NCBI RefSeq assembly: GCF_900116175.1
Contig: NZ_FPCH01000001.1
Location: 808,501-872,500, forward strand
Reading direction: 5' to 3'
Source of the DNA: Hyphomicrobium facile
GTDB taxonomy: Bacteria; Pseudomonadota; Alphaproteobacteria; Rhizobiales; Hyphomicrobiaceae
DNA: 64,000 bases
Shown here one piece after another: positions 16,057 through 26,526 of the stretch. A model generated the notes under the pieces. The model saw nothing but the letters and a program-made list of their open reading frames with translations, did no database searches and was not told where the DNA came from. The translations under genes were made by a program, and so were the position numbers. Positions within the stretch are counted from its first letter, which is position 1. Each line of letters begins with the position of its first letter.

Positions 16057-18903
16057 CTACTGGCCGGGCCGGCCGGTTTTCTTGGGGCGGCCGCGGCGGC
16101 TCTTCTTCTCCGTGCCGCCCTCGTATTCGCGGGTCCGCGTCGGGATCGATATCCGCGAGGGCTTTTCGCCGGATTTCAAAGGCAGGGACGCGTGCGGACC
16201 CATTTCGTCGAGCGTCGGCTTATGCGGGCCTGCAATCTTCTCGCCGAATGCGCCGGCTTTCACGCGGCTATCGACGTGTTGCGTGCGAGCCGGGACTGGC
16301 CGGTCGGTGCCCGGCCCCATGTCGTCGAGCGAAGGCTTCTTAACGCGGGACGTCGACTGCGCGTACGTCGGCTGCACGGGTTCGTATTCCGTTTGCACGC
16401 GGGAGCCGGACGCCGGTCGCGGCGGGACGTTGGCGCTCGGGCCGTACTTTCGCGAACCCTTGAAGCTGCCGGCTTTGTCTTCGACTTCGGACTGCCGCGC
16501 CAATGGATCGTCGGCGATGGCGAGTTCGGTCTCGCGCAGGCGCTTGACCTCGTCGCGCAGTCTCGCTGCGGTTTCGAATTCGAGATCGGCTGCAGCCTCT
16601 TTCATGCGCCGTTCCATATCGGCGATGACGGCCTGCAAGTTGTGGCCGAGCACCTGCACGTTGTCGCCGTCCGCGAGGCCGGCATCGACGGTGACGTGAT
16701 CCTGCTCGTAGACGGATTGCAGGACGTCTTGGATGTTGCGCTTGATGCTTTCCGGCGTGATGCCGTTCGCCGCGTTCCAAGCAAGCTGCTTCTCGCGGCG
16801 CCGATCGGTTTCGGCCATCGCGCGCTCCATCGACCCGGTGATCTGGTCGGCGTAGAGAATGACCTTGCCGTCGACGTTACGCGCGGCGCGGCCGATCGTC
16901 TGCACGAGGGACGTTTCGGAACGCAGGAAGCCTTCCTTGTCGGCATCGAGGATGGCGACCAAAGCGCATTCCGGAATGTCGAGACCTTCGCGCAGAAGGT
17001 TGATGCCGATCAGAACATCATAAGCGCCGAGGCGAAGATCGCGGATGATCTCGATGCGCTCCAGCGTTTCGATATCGGAGTGCATGTAGCGCACGCGCAC
17101 GCCGTTCTCGTGCATGTATTCGGTCAGGTCTTCGGCCATGCGCTTCGTCAGCACGGTGACGAGCGTGCGATAGCCCTTCTGCGAGACTTGGCGAACTTCG
17201 TCGAGAAGATCATCGACCTGGGATTTCGCCGGACGCACCTCGACGAGCGGATCGACGAGGCCGGTCGGGCGAATGACTTGTTCCGCGAAGGTGCCGCCTG
17301 TTTGTTCGAGTTCCCAACTCGCGGGCGTTGCCGACACGAATACGGATTGCGGCCGCATCGCGTCCCACTCCTCGAAGCGGAGCGGCCGGTTATCCATGCA
17401 GGAGGGCAGGCGGAAGCCGTACTCGGCGAGCGTCGCCTTGCGCCGGAAGTCGCCGCGGAACATGCCGCCGATTTGCGGCACCGTCACATGGCTTTCGTCG
17501 GCGAAGACGAGGGCGTTGTCGGGCAGGTATTCGAACAGCGTCGGCGGCGGATCGCCAGGGTTGCGGCCCGTCAGATAGCGCGAATAGTTTTCGATGCCGG
17601 CGCACGAGCCGGTGGCCTCCATCATCTCCATGTCGAACGTCGTGCGCTGCTCCAGGCGCTGGGCTTCGAGAAGCTTGCCGGCCGCATAGAGTTCCTCGAG
17701 GCGCTGCTTCAGCTCCGTCTTGATCGACTTGATCGCCTGCTGCAGCGTCGGCTTCGGCGTCACGTAGTGCGAATTCGCGTAGAGTTTCACGAGCGCCAGT
17801 TCGTCGGTCTTGTTGCCCGTCAGGGGATCGAACTCGACGATCGACTCGATCTCGTCGCCAAACATCGAGAAACGCCAGGCGCGGTCCTCCAAGTGGGCCG
17901 GGAAAACTTCGACGGTGTCGCCACGCGCGCGGAACGTGCCCCGGACGAAATTCTGATCGTTGCGGCGGAAGTGAAGGGCGACGAGGTCGGCCAGCAGTTG
18001 GTCGCGCGAGAGCTGTTCTCCAACGCGAACGGTGAACGTCATGGCCGTATAGGTTTCAACCGAGCCGATACCGTAGATGCACGACACGGACGCGACGATG
18101 ATGACGTCATCGCGCTCGAGGAGCGCGCGCGTCGCGGCGTGGCGCATACGGTCGATCTGTTCGTTGATCGACGCTTCCTTCTCGATATAGGTGTCGGTGC
18201 GCGGCACGTAGGCTTCGGGCTGGTAGTAGTCGTAATAAGAAACGAAGTATTCGACGGCGTTGTTGGGGAAGAAGCTCTTGAACTCACCGTAAAGCTGCGC
18301 TGCGAGCGTCTTGTTCGGCGCGAGGATGAGCGCCGGACGCTGCGTCCGCTCGATGACGTGGGCCATCGTGAAGGTTTTGCCGGAGCCCGTTACGCCCAGC
18401 AGCACTTGGTTATGGTCGTGTTTGCCGACGCCTTCGACCAGCTCCGCAATGGCTTGCGGTTGATCGCCTTTCGGCTCGTATTCCGAGACGATTTTGAACG
18501 GGACCCCGCCTTCGCTTTTCTCGGGCCGCTCAGGCCGGTGGGGAACGAACGTCGGCATGCCGCCCGAGACGATCGGGTGTGTCGCCATCAGTGGCTGGCG
18601 AGACAGCAGCTCATTCGCCCGTTCGGAGCGCTCCTGCGGCTTGGTCAGAAGGGCGGTGAGGCTATCGGTCAGGCTTTCGCTGCCCATTGGCGGGCGCGGA
18701 CCGGACTGGCGCAGCGCAGGCAGGCTCGGAAGGCCCGTCGCTCCGCGCTTCGGCGAAAAGTCGGCAGGTGCGAAATAGGAACCCGCTTCTCCAAAGCCCG
18801 GCGTTCCGGCCTCCGTCTCCATAGGAGGCTGAGTCGGCTTTCCCGACTTGCCGCGGGAAGGGCGAGGTGCTTTCGGACCGGGTGTTTTTGTTGGTGCTGA
18901 CAC
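16057..18903 (-). CDS. uvrB: UvrABC system protein B, with N- and C-terminal extensions
   Basis: UvrB is the damage-verifying helicase-like subunit of nucleotide excision repair. Present are Walker [11 protein letters not shown], the beta-hairpin region [15 protein letters not shown], the helicase motifs [12 protein letters not shown] and [12 protein letters not shown], and the C-terminal UVR motif ([19 protein letters not shown]) that contacts UvrA and UvrC. At 948 residues it exceeds the usual 670-700. About 130 Pro/Gly-rich residues precede the core. A basic tail of about 120 residues follows UVR, with the repeated phrases KPSLDDMGP and KPTLDEMGP. The start is a GTG at 18903 without a clear ribosome site; Met28 (18822) is an alternative. 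Confidence 0.95.
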   Translation of the reverse strand: MSAPTKTPGPKAPRPSRGKSGKPTQPPMETEAGTPGFGEAGSYFAPADFSPKRGATGLPSLPALRQSGPRPPMGSESLTDSLTALLTKPQERSERANELLSRQPLMATHPIVSGGMPTFVPHRPERPEKSEGGVPFKIVSEYEPKGDQPQAIAELVEGVGKHDHNQVLLGVTGSGKTFTMAHVIERTQRPALILAPNKTLAAQLYGEFKSFFPNNAVEYFVSYYDYYQPEAYVPRTDTYIEKEASINEQIDRMRHAATRALLERDDVIIVASVSCIYGIGSVETYTAMTFTVRVGEQLSRDQLLADLVALHFRRNDQNFVRGTFRARGDTVEVFPAHLEDRAWRFSMFGDEIESIVEFDPLTGNKTDELALVKLYANSHYVTPKPTLQQAIKSIKTELKQRLEELYAAGKLLEAQRLEQRTTFDMEMMEATGSCAGIENYSRYLTGRNPGDPPPTLFEYLPDNALVFADESHVTVPQIGGMFRGDFRRKATLAEYGFRLPSCMDNRPLRFEEWDAMRPQSVFVSATPASWELEQTGGTFAEQVIRPTGLVDPLVEVRPAKSQVDDLLDEVRQVSQKGYRTLVTVLTKRMAEDLTEYMHENGVRVRYMHSDIETLERIEIIRDLRLGAYDVLIGINLLREGLDIPECALVAILDADKEGFLRSETSLVQTIGRAARNVDGKVILYADQITGSMERAMAETDRRREKQLAWNAANGITPESIKRNIQDVLQSVYEQDHVTVDAGLADGDNVQVLGHNLQAVIADMERRMKEAAADLEFETAARLRDEVKRLRETELAIADDPLARQSEVEDKAGSFKGSRKYGPSANVPPRPASGSRVQTEYEPVQPTYAQSTSRVKKPSLDDMGPGTDRPVPARTQHVDSRVKAGAFGEKIAGPHKPTLDEMGPHASLPLKSGEKPSRISIPTRTREYEGGTEKKSRRGRPKKTGRPGQ

Positions 18904-19175
18904 AGACTGAATATAGGAAAGGAGGCCTTAGTCATAAATGCCGATTTGAAGCTACAGTGTCACGCCTCCGCAATACGACAAAATTCGGAGCGAATTGGTT
19001 CCCCAAAATTCTCCTTACGGAAGAGTAAGTTCGGTCGTTCTTCTCGCAGTGATAGCGAAGCGGGACCAACTTGGAGTTTGGGAGTTATCCGGTTGGGAGT
19101 TGGGGGCCGCTTCCGGCCGACCCGTTTGGCCGGTTCTGGCGGACAATAACCCAAACAGCGAATACGGAGACTTAA
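18904..19175. other. Intergenic region between uvrB and the PsiF-like gene
   Basis: About 270 bp between divergent genes. No gene is supported. I looked for an SOS box for uvrB: GTTC-N4-GTTC occurs near 19030, but the alphaproteobacterial spacing of seven bases is not met. Confidence 0.45.
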
Positions 19176-19403
19176 ATGATCACCACCCGATTGATTGCTG
19201 CTGCAGTTGCCGCCACGTTCGTGATGGGCAGCGGAGCCGCATTCGCCGCCGCCACCGATAAGTCGGCTGCGTCCATGGAGTGCTCCAAGCAGGCGGACGC
19301 CAAGGGCTTGCACGGCAAGGAGCGGAAGAAATTCCGCGAGCACTGCAAGCAGGAGATGATGCATTCGAAGGACATGATGAAACCGGAAGAGAAGAAATAC
19401 TAA
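19176..19403 (+). CDS. Small secreted PsiF-like protein
   Basis: The 75-residue product has a signal peptide (MITTRLIAAAVAATFVMGSG, ending AAFAAA). The mature part contains ECSKQADAKGLHGKERKKF and EHCKQEMM, the Cys/Lys pattern of the PsiF repeat named for the E. coli phosphate-starvation protein. There is one repeat, whereas E. coli PsiF has two. Function unknown; periplasmic. The gene is followed by a strong terminator, so it is probably monocistronic. Confidence 0.72.
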   Translation: MITTRLIAAAVAATFVMGSGAAFAAATDKSAASMECSKQADAKGLHGKERKKFREHCKQEMMHSKDMMKPEEKKY

Positions 19404-19435
19404 TACCGGTCATCGCATAATCGTCTAAGTGAGAG

Positions 19436-19462
19436 ACCCCACCGTCCCCGGTGGGGTTTTTC
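19436..19462 (+). terminator. Rho-independent terminator after the PsiF-like gene
   Basis: ACCCCACCG, loop TCCC, CGGTGGGGT, followed by five T. A 9-bp perfect stem, 33 bp after the stop. Confidence 0.9.
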
Positions 19463-19516
19463 CTTATGGCGGCAAGATGCGCTGGCGATGTGGTATTCAT
19501 TGCGTGGAGGTGCGTC

Positions 19517-20248
19517 ATGGCGCACACGGAGAATTCCAAAACTGCGCTCGTCACGGGCGCCAACCGGGGGATCGGATTCGAGATCGCTCGTCAACTTGCG
19601 GCCCAGGGTTTCCATGTTCTCGCCGGTGTGAGATCGCGCGAAAAAGCAGTCACCGCTTCAGAAGATTTCGAGAAGGTGGGCGTCACCGTTACGCCGGTCG
19701 TTCTCAACTTGGCGGACTCGGGACGTTTATCGGCTGCACTTAGCGAGCTCGAGCTCACGTCGCCGCCGATCGACGTCCTGGTGAACAACGCCGCCATTCT
19801 GATCGATGGGCCGGGTGGCTTCAGCTCGAGTTTTTTCGACATGACGGACGACATCTTCGAGCGCACCTGGGAGACCAACGTGTTGGGAGCGGCCGTCACG
19901 ATGCGCGCGCTCATTCCCGGCATGCTCACGCGGGGCTACGGCCGCGTCGTCAACATGTCGTCGCTTGCGGGGCAGCTCGCCAACATGGGCTCTGGCTATC
20001 CGGCCTATCGCGTCTCGAAGGCAGCGCTGAATGCTCTAACGCGCGTTGTCGCTGCTGAAGCGGGGGCGTCGGGTGTAGATGTGAAAGTCAACGCCTGCTC
20101 CCCGGGTTGGGTCAGGACCGCCATGGGAGGCGGGGCGGCGCCTCGCTCTCCAGAAGAAGGCGCGGAAACAGCGATTTGGCTCGCGATGCTGGATAGCGCG
20201 GGGCCGAACGGCGGCTTTTTTCAGGATAAGGAACAGCAGCCTTGGTGA
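19517..20248 (+). CDS. Short-chain dehydrogenase/reductase
   Basis: A 243-residue classical SDR. The cofactor motif TGANRGIGFEIA is near the N-terminus, NNAAIL follows, the catalytic Ser is in VVNMSSLAG and the catalytic Tyr/Lys in YRVSKAAL, then SPGWVRTAMGG. The C-terminus (GPNGGFFQDKEQQPW) is typical of the plant/bacterial carbonyl-reductase-like SDRs that use NADPH. Substrate unknown. ATG 19517 (MAHTENSK) is used rather than 19451, since the extra residues come from the terminator region. Confidence 0.88.
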   Translation: MAHTENSKTALVTGANRGIGFEIARQLAAQGFHVLAGVRSREKAVTASEDFEKVGVTVTPVVLNLADSGRLSAALSELELTSPPIDVLVNNAAILIDGPGGFSSSFFDMTDDIFERTWETNVLGAAVTMRALIPGMLTRGYGRVVNMSSLAGQLANMGSGYPAYRVSKAALNALTRVVAAEAGASGVDVKVNACSPGWVRTAMGGGAAPRSPEEGAETAIWLAMLDSAGPNGGFFQDKEQQPW

Positions 20249-20337
20249 GGGCTTCTATGATTGGCGATGGCTACTCCCCTTGCGGGGAGCCGGCCGCCAT
20301 CGTCAGCACTTGCTGAAAAAAGGAAGTCAGCTCGTCG

Positions 20338-20823
20338 TCAGAGCGTGCGGCCGGTGCGGCCAGCTACGACAGGAGCGCCGCCCTGCTGGATTTCCATGAC
20401 GAAGCGAATCGGTCGAGCGGCCGTGTCGCCCAGGTCACGCGCCGTCACGAGCACCAAGTGGCTTGGTCCCGACGATGTGTCGATCTGGGTGATTTGGGGC
20501 GAGAAGTCCGCAACGGTTGCGACTTCGAGCGTGCGCCGGACGCCGCCGAGGTTCATCGATATCTGGTCGCCGACAGAGATCGTCTTGGTGACGGGGGCCG
20601 TGCCGTCGCGCATGGCGGTCAGCCAGAAGTCTTCCGAACCAGAGATCGGGGCGTTGGCTGAAGCGACTTGCTTGGCCTCGACGCTGGTTTTGTTGAGGGC
20701 AGTCTGAAAACTCTTCCGGAGGACGGTTTCGCTGTTGGCGAAAAACAATGCGCCAGCGATGGCGGCAACAGCAGCGCCGGCCGTCAAGCCCAACCAGAAG
20801 GGTCTCAATTCCTGCTTCGTCAT
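20338..20823 (-). CDS. Membrane-anchored protein of unknown function
   Basis: The 161-residue product starts MTKQELRPFWLGLTAGAAVA and has one N-terminal hydrophobic segment (about residues 10-30), followed by an extracytoplasmic domain rich in beta-strand pattern (SEDFWLTAMRDGTAPVTKTI, VGDQISMNLGGVRRTLEV, LVLVTARDLGD). It ends in RTGRTL. No family recognised. The gene lies 111 bp from, and on the same strand as, the membrane protein gene at 20935, so the two may form a transcript. Confidence 0.62.
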   Translation of the reverse strand: MTKQELRPFWLGLTAGAAVAAIAGALFFANSETVLRKSFQTALNKTSVEAKQVASANAPISGSEDFWLTAMRDGTAPVTKTISVGDQISMNLGGVRRTLEVATVADFSPQITQIDTSSGPSHLVLVTARDLGDTAARPIRFVMEIQQGGAPVVAGRTGRTL

Positions 20824-20934
20824 GCTTCGGCCTCCAGCATTCCTATCAGGTTGGCGAAAACGGCGCAGATGCCCGCTCGCCGCCTCCAGAGGTACAGTCG
20901 AGATTAAGGCAATTCAATAGCGCGTCACGCCACA

Positions 20935-21375
20935 TCAGCCGCATACCGTATCCCGGCAGGGGGAAACGGCAAGATTCGGGGCATAAGTGCGGCGAAGATG
21001 CCTAAGAAACGCTAAGTTCAGTGCGGCCATCAGGGAAAATGCGACCCCGAGCAATCCCCAGGCGGCCGATTGGCTGGTTTGGCGGTAGACCGCTTCGGCC
21101 GGGGAACTGGCGGTCGCTATGGCGACGATGGGCAGCGGGCCCTGCTCGGCGAGAGCCTTCACGCCTGCCGGGCTGACGGCGAGCTGGATGCCCGCGAATG
21201 CGGCGGGGCTCGTTCCGGCACTGACGGGCGCCACGAACATCGTCGAGACCAGAACGAACGCCAACCCGCTGATGACAATGTCGATTATCGGACGCCACAG
21301 GCGGCGCCGGTATTTGGGTTTCGCCACGCCGTTCCGTCGACGCGCACGAGCTTCCGGCTTAACGCTGGCTGGCAT
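20935..21375 (-). CDS. Two-helix membrane protein of unknown function
   Basis: This 146-residue protein has a basic N-terminus (RARRRNGVAKPKYRRRL), a first membrane helix (IIDIVISGLAFVLVSTMFV), an intervening 40-residue loop, and a second helix (AAWGLLGVAFSLMAALNLAF) followed by a basic stretch. It ends with a Cys pair (PCRDTVCG). No family recognised. The loop is expected on the periplasmic side by the positive-inside rule. It is co-directional with the anchored protein at 20338. Confidence 0.6.
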   Translation of the reverse strand: MPASVKPEARARRRNGVAKPKYRRRLWRPIIDIVISGLAFVLVSTMFVAPVSAGTSPAAFAGIQLAVSPAGVKALAEQGPLPIVAIATASSPAEAVYRQTSQSAAWGLLGVAFSLMAALNLAFLRHLRRTYAPNLAVSPCRDTVCG

Positions 21376-22882
<1,507 letters not shown>

Positions 22883-22914
22883 GATCAAAACTTGAGATCA
22901 AAATTTGCGAAACA

Positions 22915-22944
22915 AAAAGCGCGCGACCTCGGTCGCGCGCTTTT
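22915..22944. terminator. Bidirectional terminator between aatA and a convergent gene
   Basis: AAAAGCGCGCGACC and GGTCGCGCGCTTTT form a long perfect stem with a 2-base gap, flanked by an A-run on the left and a T-run on the right, so it can act on both strands. Confidence 0.92.
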
Positions 22945-22973
22945 CAAATTCAGCGCTGGGCGTTGTTCGTTTC

Positions 22974-23222
22974 TCAGGCCGGCGTTGCGCCGTGATGAAC
23001 GAAGCGATCGGTGAACCAGTCCCACGCGTTGGCGATGTGGCCGGTAAGCGGCTTACCATCGACGGCAGGAACAACCGGTCGCCAAATCGCAATCGCCGTC
23101 GGCGGCTGCGACTTGAATTCAAACACCTGAGGTTCGGCGCCGAAAGCGTCGGGGAGTTGTTCTTCGGCGGCCATGACATATCCGGCAGCGTTGGCCGCGG
23201 ACATCAGTGTTTCGATACTCAT
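22974..23222 (-). CDS. Small protein of unknown function
   Basis: From ATG 23222 (MSIETLMSAANAAGYVMAAE) the product has 82 residues. It contains AIWRPVVPAVDGKPLTGHI and ends AWDWFTDRFVHHGATPA. No membrane segment or signal is visible. I do not recognise a family. An upstream in-frame start at 23318 would give 114 residues, but its N-terminus is basic and unlike the rest. The gene faces the aminotransferase terminator. Confidence 0.55.
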   Translation of the reverse strand: MSIETLMSAANAAGYVMAAEEQLPDAFGAEPQVFEFKSQPPTAIAIWRPVVPAVDGKPLTGHIANAWDWFTDRFVHHGATPA

Positions 23223-23584
23223 AACCCAGCCTCGCATTTCCTGAGCCAATATCCCTCTGGCTCGTTCCGTATTTCTCGCCAGTGCCCTATGAACGCGCGA
23301 AACGCCGGAAGAGTTCACAATGCGACAAGTTTAAAGTTATTCAAGTTATTTTTGTCTTTCCGGACCCCTCCGGAAGGATATCGCGAGAAGTAGCTTTGGC
23401 GGCGCAGTAATAGATCCCCGCATATTGAGTAATTCTACCGCGTTGCAATAAATTTTTCACGAAACTGTGCGGTGATTCCCGTTGTGCCTCTACCGCTTTG
23501 GAGCGAGCATTCCTCCAGCCGCTCTCTTCCGAGGTGCGGGGCGCGGCTTGCATGGTCGCGCGCCTCGCAACATCGGAGGCAATC
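23223..23584. other. Intergenic region upstream of the EF-G-like gene
   Basis: About 360 bp between divergent genes. It has an AT-rich patch (about 23320-23360 and 23440-23460) that could hold promoters. No gene or RNA structure is seen. Confidence 0.45.
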
Positions 23585-25669
23585 ATGACGAGCTCAGATG
23601 GCCCGAAGGGCGGGAACGGCAATCAAAGTACCAGGGCTGGGGTCCGAGGCGCGCGATGCGTTGCGCTCGTCGGGCCCTTTGCCAGCGGTAAGACGACACT
23701 TCTCGAAGCCATACTCGCCCGCACCGGCAGCATTTCTAGGGCCGGTTCGATCACACAAAATTCGACGGTCGGCGATAATTCGCCAGAGGCCCGTGAGCAC
23801 GCGATGAGCGTCGGCCTTAACGTCGCGGACGCTGCATTTCTCGGTGAAAATTTCACGTTTATTGACTGTCCGGGCTCCGTCGAGTTCGCGCATGAGGGCA
23901 CACTCGCGCTTCCTGCCTGCGATATGGCCGTCGTCGTTTGCGAAGCCGATCCGAAGCGCGTCTCTGCCCTCCAAGTCATTCTCAAGCAACTCGATGATGC
24001 GGGCGTTCCGCACATCGTGTTCCTGAACAAGATCGATACCTCGCCCATTCCGGTTCACGACGTCATTCCGAGCCTGCAGCCGGCAAGCGCCAAACCGCTC
24101 GTGCTGCGCCAGATGCCGATCTGGGAAAACGGGATAGCAACGGGCTTCGTCGATCTCGCGTCGGAGCGTGCGTACGTTTACCGCGAACATGCATCGAGCA
24201 AGATCATCGAGCTGCCGTCGGCGATCGAAGCGCGCGAGAAGGAAGCGCGATTCCAGATGCTCGAGAAGCTCGCTGATTACGACGACGAACTGATGGAGCA
24301 GTTGCTGGCGGATATCCCGCCGCCGAACGACCGCGTTTTCGACGACCTCTCCAAGGAGCTTCGCGATGGCTTGATATGTCCTGTCCTCATCGGCTCGGCC
24401 GAGCACGGGCACGGAATCCTTCGGCTGTTGAAGGCGCTTCGTCACGAATGTCCGACCGTCGAGGATACGGCGAAGCGGTTGAATCTCGATGGTCTCAAAT
24501 CCGCGGCGTACGTCTTCAAGAGCGTGCATACGAAGTCGGGCGGAAAATTATCGTATACGCGCGTTTTCGCGGGAGAAATCGCCGATGGCGCGACGGTGAC
24601 CGGCCGCAGCGGGCATGAGCAGCGCGTCGCCGGTATCTTCACCATTCGCGGCGAAGAGGCGATCAAGCGTGGGCCCGCCAAGGCGGGCGAAACGGTGGCG
24701 CTGGGACGGCTCGATTCCATTCACTCGGGCGAGACGATCGCAGTCGGCAAGACGGCGATAGCGCAACTGCGCGTACCGGAGGCACCGCAACCGGCGCTCG
24801 CAATTGGGCTCGGCCTCAAGGATCGCAAAGACGAGGTGAAGCTTTCGTCCGCCGTTGCCAAGCTGATCGACGAAGATCCGTCGCTGATGCTCGAACACAA
24901 TGCCGAGATGCATCAAATTCTGCTGCACGGACAGGGCGAGATGCATCTTCGGGTGGCGCTCGAGCGGCTGCTGCGCAAGTACGGCATCGAAGTGGTGCGC
25001 GAGAAGCGGCGTGTCGGGTATAAGGAAACGATACGATCGTCGACCGAAGTTCGCGGACGGCACAAAAAGCAGTCCGGCGGGCATGGCCAATTCGGCGATG
25101 TGAAACTCGACATCAAGCCGCTACCCAGAAGCGGCGGCATCACCTTCAGCGAAACGATCACAGGCGGGGCCATTCCGAGGAACTTCATTCCCTCGGTCGA
25201 AATCGGCGTGCGCGATTATCTCACCGAAGGTCCGCTCGGCTTTCCCGTCGTGGACGTTGCGGTGACGCTGACGGATGGGTCGTTCCACTCGGTCGACTCC
25301 TCCGACATGGCGTTCCGGCAGGCGGGAAGACTCGCCATGACGGAAGGATTGCCGAAGTGCAATCCGGTTCTGCTCGAGCCGATCATGGCCGTATCGATCG
25401 CGGTGCCGTCGGAGTCCAATGCGCGGATCAACGGCATCATCTCGCAACGGCGCGGCCAGATCCTCGGCTTCGACGCACGTCCGGATTGGCCGGGATGGGA
25501 TTTGATCCAGGCTCATATTCCGGAAGCGGAGATGGATAACCTGATCATCGATCTCAGATCGGCGACGGCCGGTGTCGGCTCGTTCACCTTCGGGTTCGAT
25601 CATCTCTCGGAAGTGTCGGGACGGCTCAAGGACCAGGTCCTCGCTGCCAGCCGTGCGGCTGCCGAGTAA
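23585..25669 (+). CDS. Elongation factor G-like GTPase (EF-G paralogue)
   Basis: A translational GTPase of 694 residues. The G1 loop is GPFASGKTTL, G3 is DCPGS and G4 is NKID, so it should bind GTP. The switch-I region normally reading RGITI in EF-G is replaced here (AREHAMSVGLNV), which marks the EF-G-like/EF-G II group rather than canonical FusA. Domains II to V follow, including HGQGEMHLRVALERL and GGAIPRNFIPSVEIGV. Family members have weak or specialised ribosome functions. ATG 23585 (MTSSDGPKGG) is chosen; the longer start at 23498 lacks support. A terminator follows. Confidence 0.88.
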   Translation: MTSSDGPKGGNGNQSTRAGVRGARCVALVGPFASGKTTLLEAILARTGSISRAGSITQNSTVGDNSPEAREHAMSVGLNVADAAFLGENFTFIDCPGSVEFAHEGTLALPACDMAVVVCEADPKRVSALQVILKQLDDAGVPHIVFLNKIDTSPIPVHDVIPSLQPASAKPLVLRQMPIWENGIATGFVDLASERAYVYREHASSKIIELPSAIEAREKEARFQMLEKLADYDDELMEQLLADIPPPNDRVFDDLSKELRDGLICPVLIGSAEHGHGILRLLKALRHECPTVEDTAKRLNLDGLKSAAYVFKSVHTKSGGKLSYTRVFAGEIADGATVTGRSGHEQRVAGIFTIRGEEAIKRGPAKAGETVALGRLDSIHSGETIAVGKTAIAQLRVPEAPQPALAIGLGLKDRKDEVKLSSAVAKLIDEDPSLMLEHNAEMHQILLHGQGEMHLRVALERLLRKYGIEVVREKRRVGYKETIRSSTEVRGRHKKQSGGHGQFGDVKLDIKPLPRSGGITFSETITGGAIPRNFIPSVEIGVRDYLTEGPLGFPVVDVAVTLTDGSFHSVDSSDMAFRQAGRLAMTEGLPKCNPVLLEPIMAVSIAVPSESNARINGIISQRRGQILGFDARPDWPGWDLIQAHIPEAEMDNLIIDLRSATAGVGSFTFGFDHLSEVSGRLKDQVLAASRAAAE

Positions 25670-25693
25670 GGGCACTGTTTCGGATTCGAATGG

Positions 25694-25720
25694 AAAAGGG
25701 CGGTCCGCACCGCCCTTTTT
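25694..25720 (+). terminator. Rho-independent terminator after the EF-G-like gene
   Basis: AAAAGGGCGGT, loop CCGC, ACCGCCCTTTTT. An 11-bp perfect stem with a T-run, about 25 bp after the stop. Confidence 0.92.
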
Positions 25721-25769
25721 CGTTGCAGAGCTGCTAGCGTGACTCGCGATATTCATTGCGGAGATGAAA

Positions 25770-26255
25770 ATGTCTGCGGAAAAGAGGGAACTTCCGTTGG
25801 CGGTCGAGGCAGCCGCGGTTCCACCAAGAACGAAGCCCTCGAATTATCCCGAGCCATTCTATTCCCGGATGTTGAAGCGGGAGAAGCGTGCGCTGGGCGA
25901 CCAGTTCGGCCTCAAGAACTTCGGCGTCAATCTCACCCGGCTCCGGCCGGGCGGCGAATCCGCACTTCTTCATCGCCACAGCAAACAGGACGAATTCGTC
26001 TATATCATCGAGGGACAGCCGACGCTGATAACGGACGTGGGCGAGATTGAACTCACCCCTGGCATGTGCGCGGGCTTTCCTGCAGCGGGCGTCGCGCATC
26101 AGCTCGTCAATCGGACGGATCGCGACGTCGTCTATCTCGAAATCGGGGATCGCTCGCCCGGCGATACCGGGACCTACCCTGCGGACGATATCGAAGCACG
26201 CCTCGGCGCGGACGGCCGCTGGCTATTCACGCGCAAGGACGGAACGCCCTATTAG
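25770..26255 (+). CDS. Cupin domain protein
   Basis: The product of 161 residues contains a single conserved cupin barrel: HRHSKQDEFVYIIEGQPTL (cupin motif 1, metal ligands His-His-Glu) and PAAGVAHQLVN (motif 2, His). N- and C-terminal extensions of 40 residues flank it. Many such proteins bind Fe, Mn or Zn; function cannot be assigned. ATG 25770 is chosen since GGAG sits 6 bases upstream; ATG 25764 is too close to it. The TAG stop overlaps the fdsD stop on the other strand (shared bases 26253-26254). Confidence 0.82.
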   Translation: MSAEKRELPLAVEAAAVPPRTKPSNYPEPFYSRMLKREKRALGDQFGLKNFGVNLTRLRPGGESALLHRHSKQDEFVYIIEGQPTLITDVGEIELTPGMCAGFPAAGVAHQLVNRTDRDVVYLEIGDRSPGDTGTYPADDIEARLGADGRWLFTRKDGTPY

Positions 26256-26494
26256 CGCGCAGCCGCTTTCGCCGGGCTTTTGGGGCCTTTGAAGTAATCG
26301 GCCATCGCTTCGAGAAACAACGGCGACAAGCCTTCGCCGCCGGCATCGATGTGGGCCTTCAGAGCGTTGCGCATGCGCGGCTCCCACGAGGCATGGATGT
26401 GCTTGGAGATGCCGTCGAGGGCTTCGGGCTTCGGGTAGACGGCGAAGTAGTCCGTGATTTGATTGGCCATGCGGACGAGATCGGAAGCTTGCAT
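26252..26494 (-). CDS. fdsD: Formate dehydrogenase delta subunit
   Basis: The 80-residue protein starts MQASDLVRMANQITDYFAVY and contains HIHASWEPRMRNAL and LSPLFLEAMADYF, the pattern of FdsD. This small subunit is found in NAD-dependent molybdenum formate dehydrogenases and helps bring the complex into active form; its exact action is not settled. It is the last gene of the fds operon, 32 bp after fdhD. The stop (TAA on the minus strand) shares sequence with the stop of the convergent cupin gene. Confidence 0.93.
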   Translation of the reverse strand: MQASDLVRMANQITDYFAVYPKPEALDGISKHIHASWEPRMRNALKAHIDAGGEGLSPLFLEAMADYFKGPKSPAKAAAR

Positions 26495-26526
26495 CAGGTT
26501 TCTCGATTGAGATTGGATTGCGTTGA

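Noticed and set aside
16192-18900. Plus-strand open frame of about 900 codons antisense to uvrB
   Set aside because: No domain, no ribosome site, and it exactly shadows uvrB.
19025-19045. SOS/LexA box upstream of uvrB
   Set aside because: GTTC-N4-GTTC does not meet the GTTC-N7-GTTC spacing of alphaproteobacterial LexA sites.
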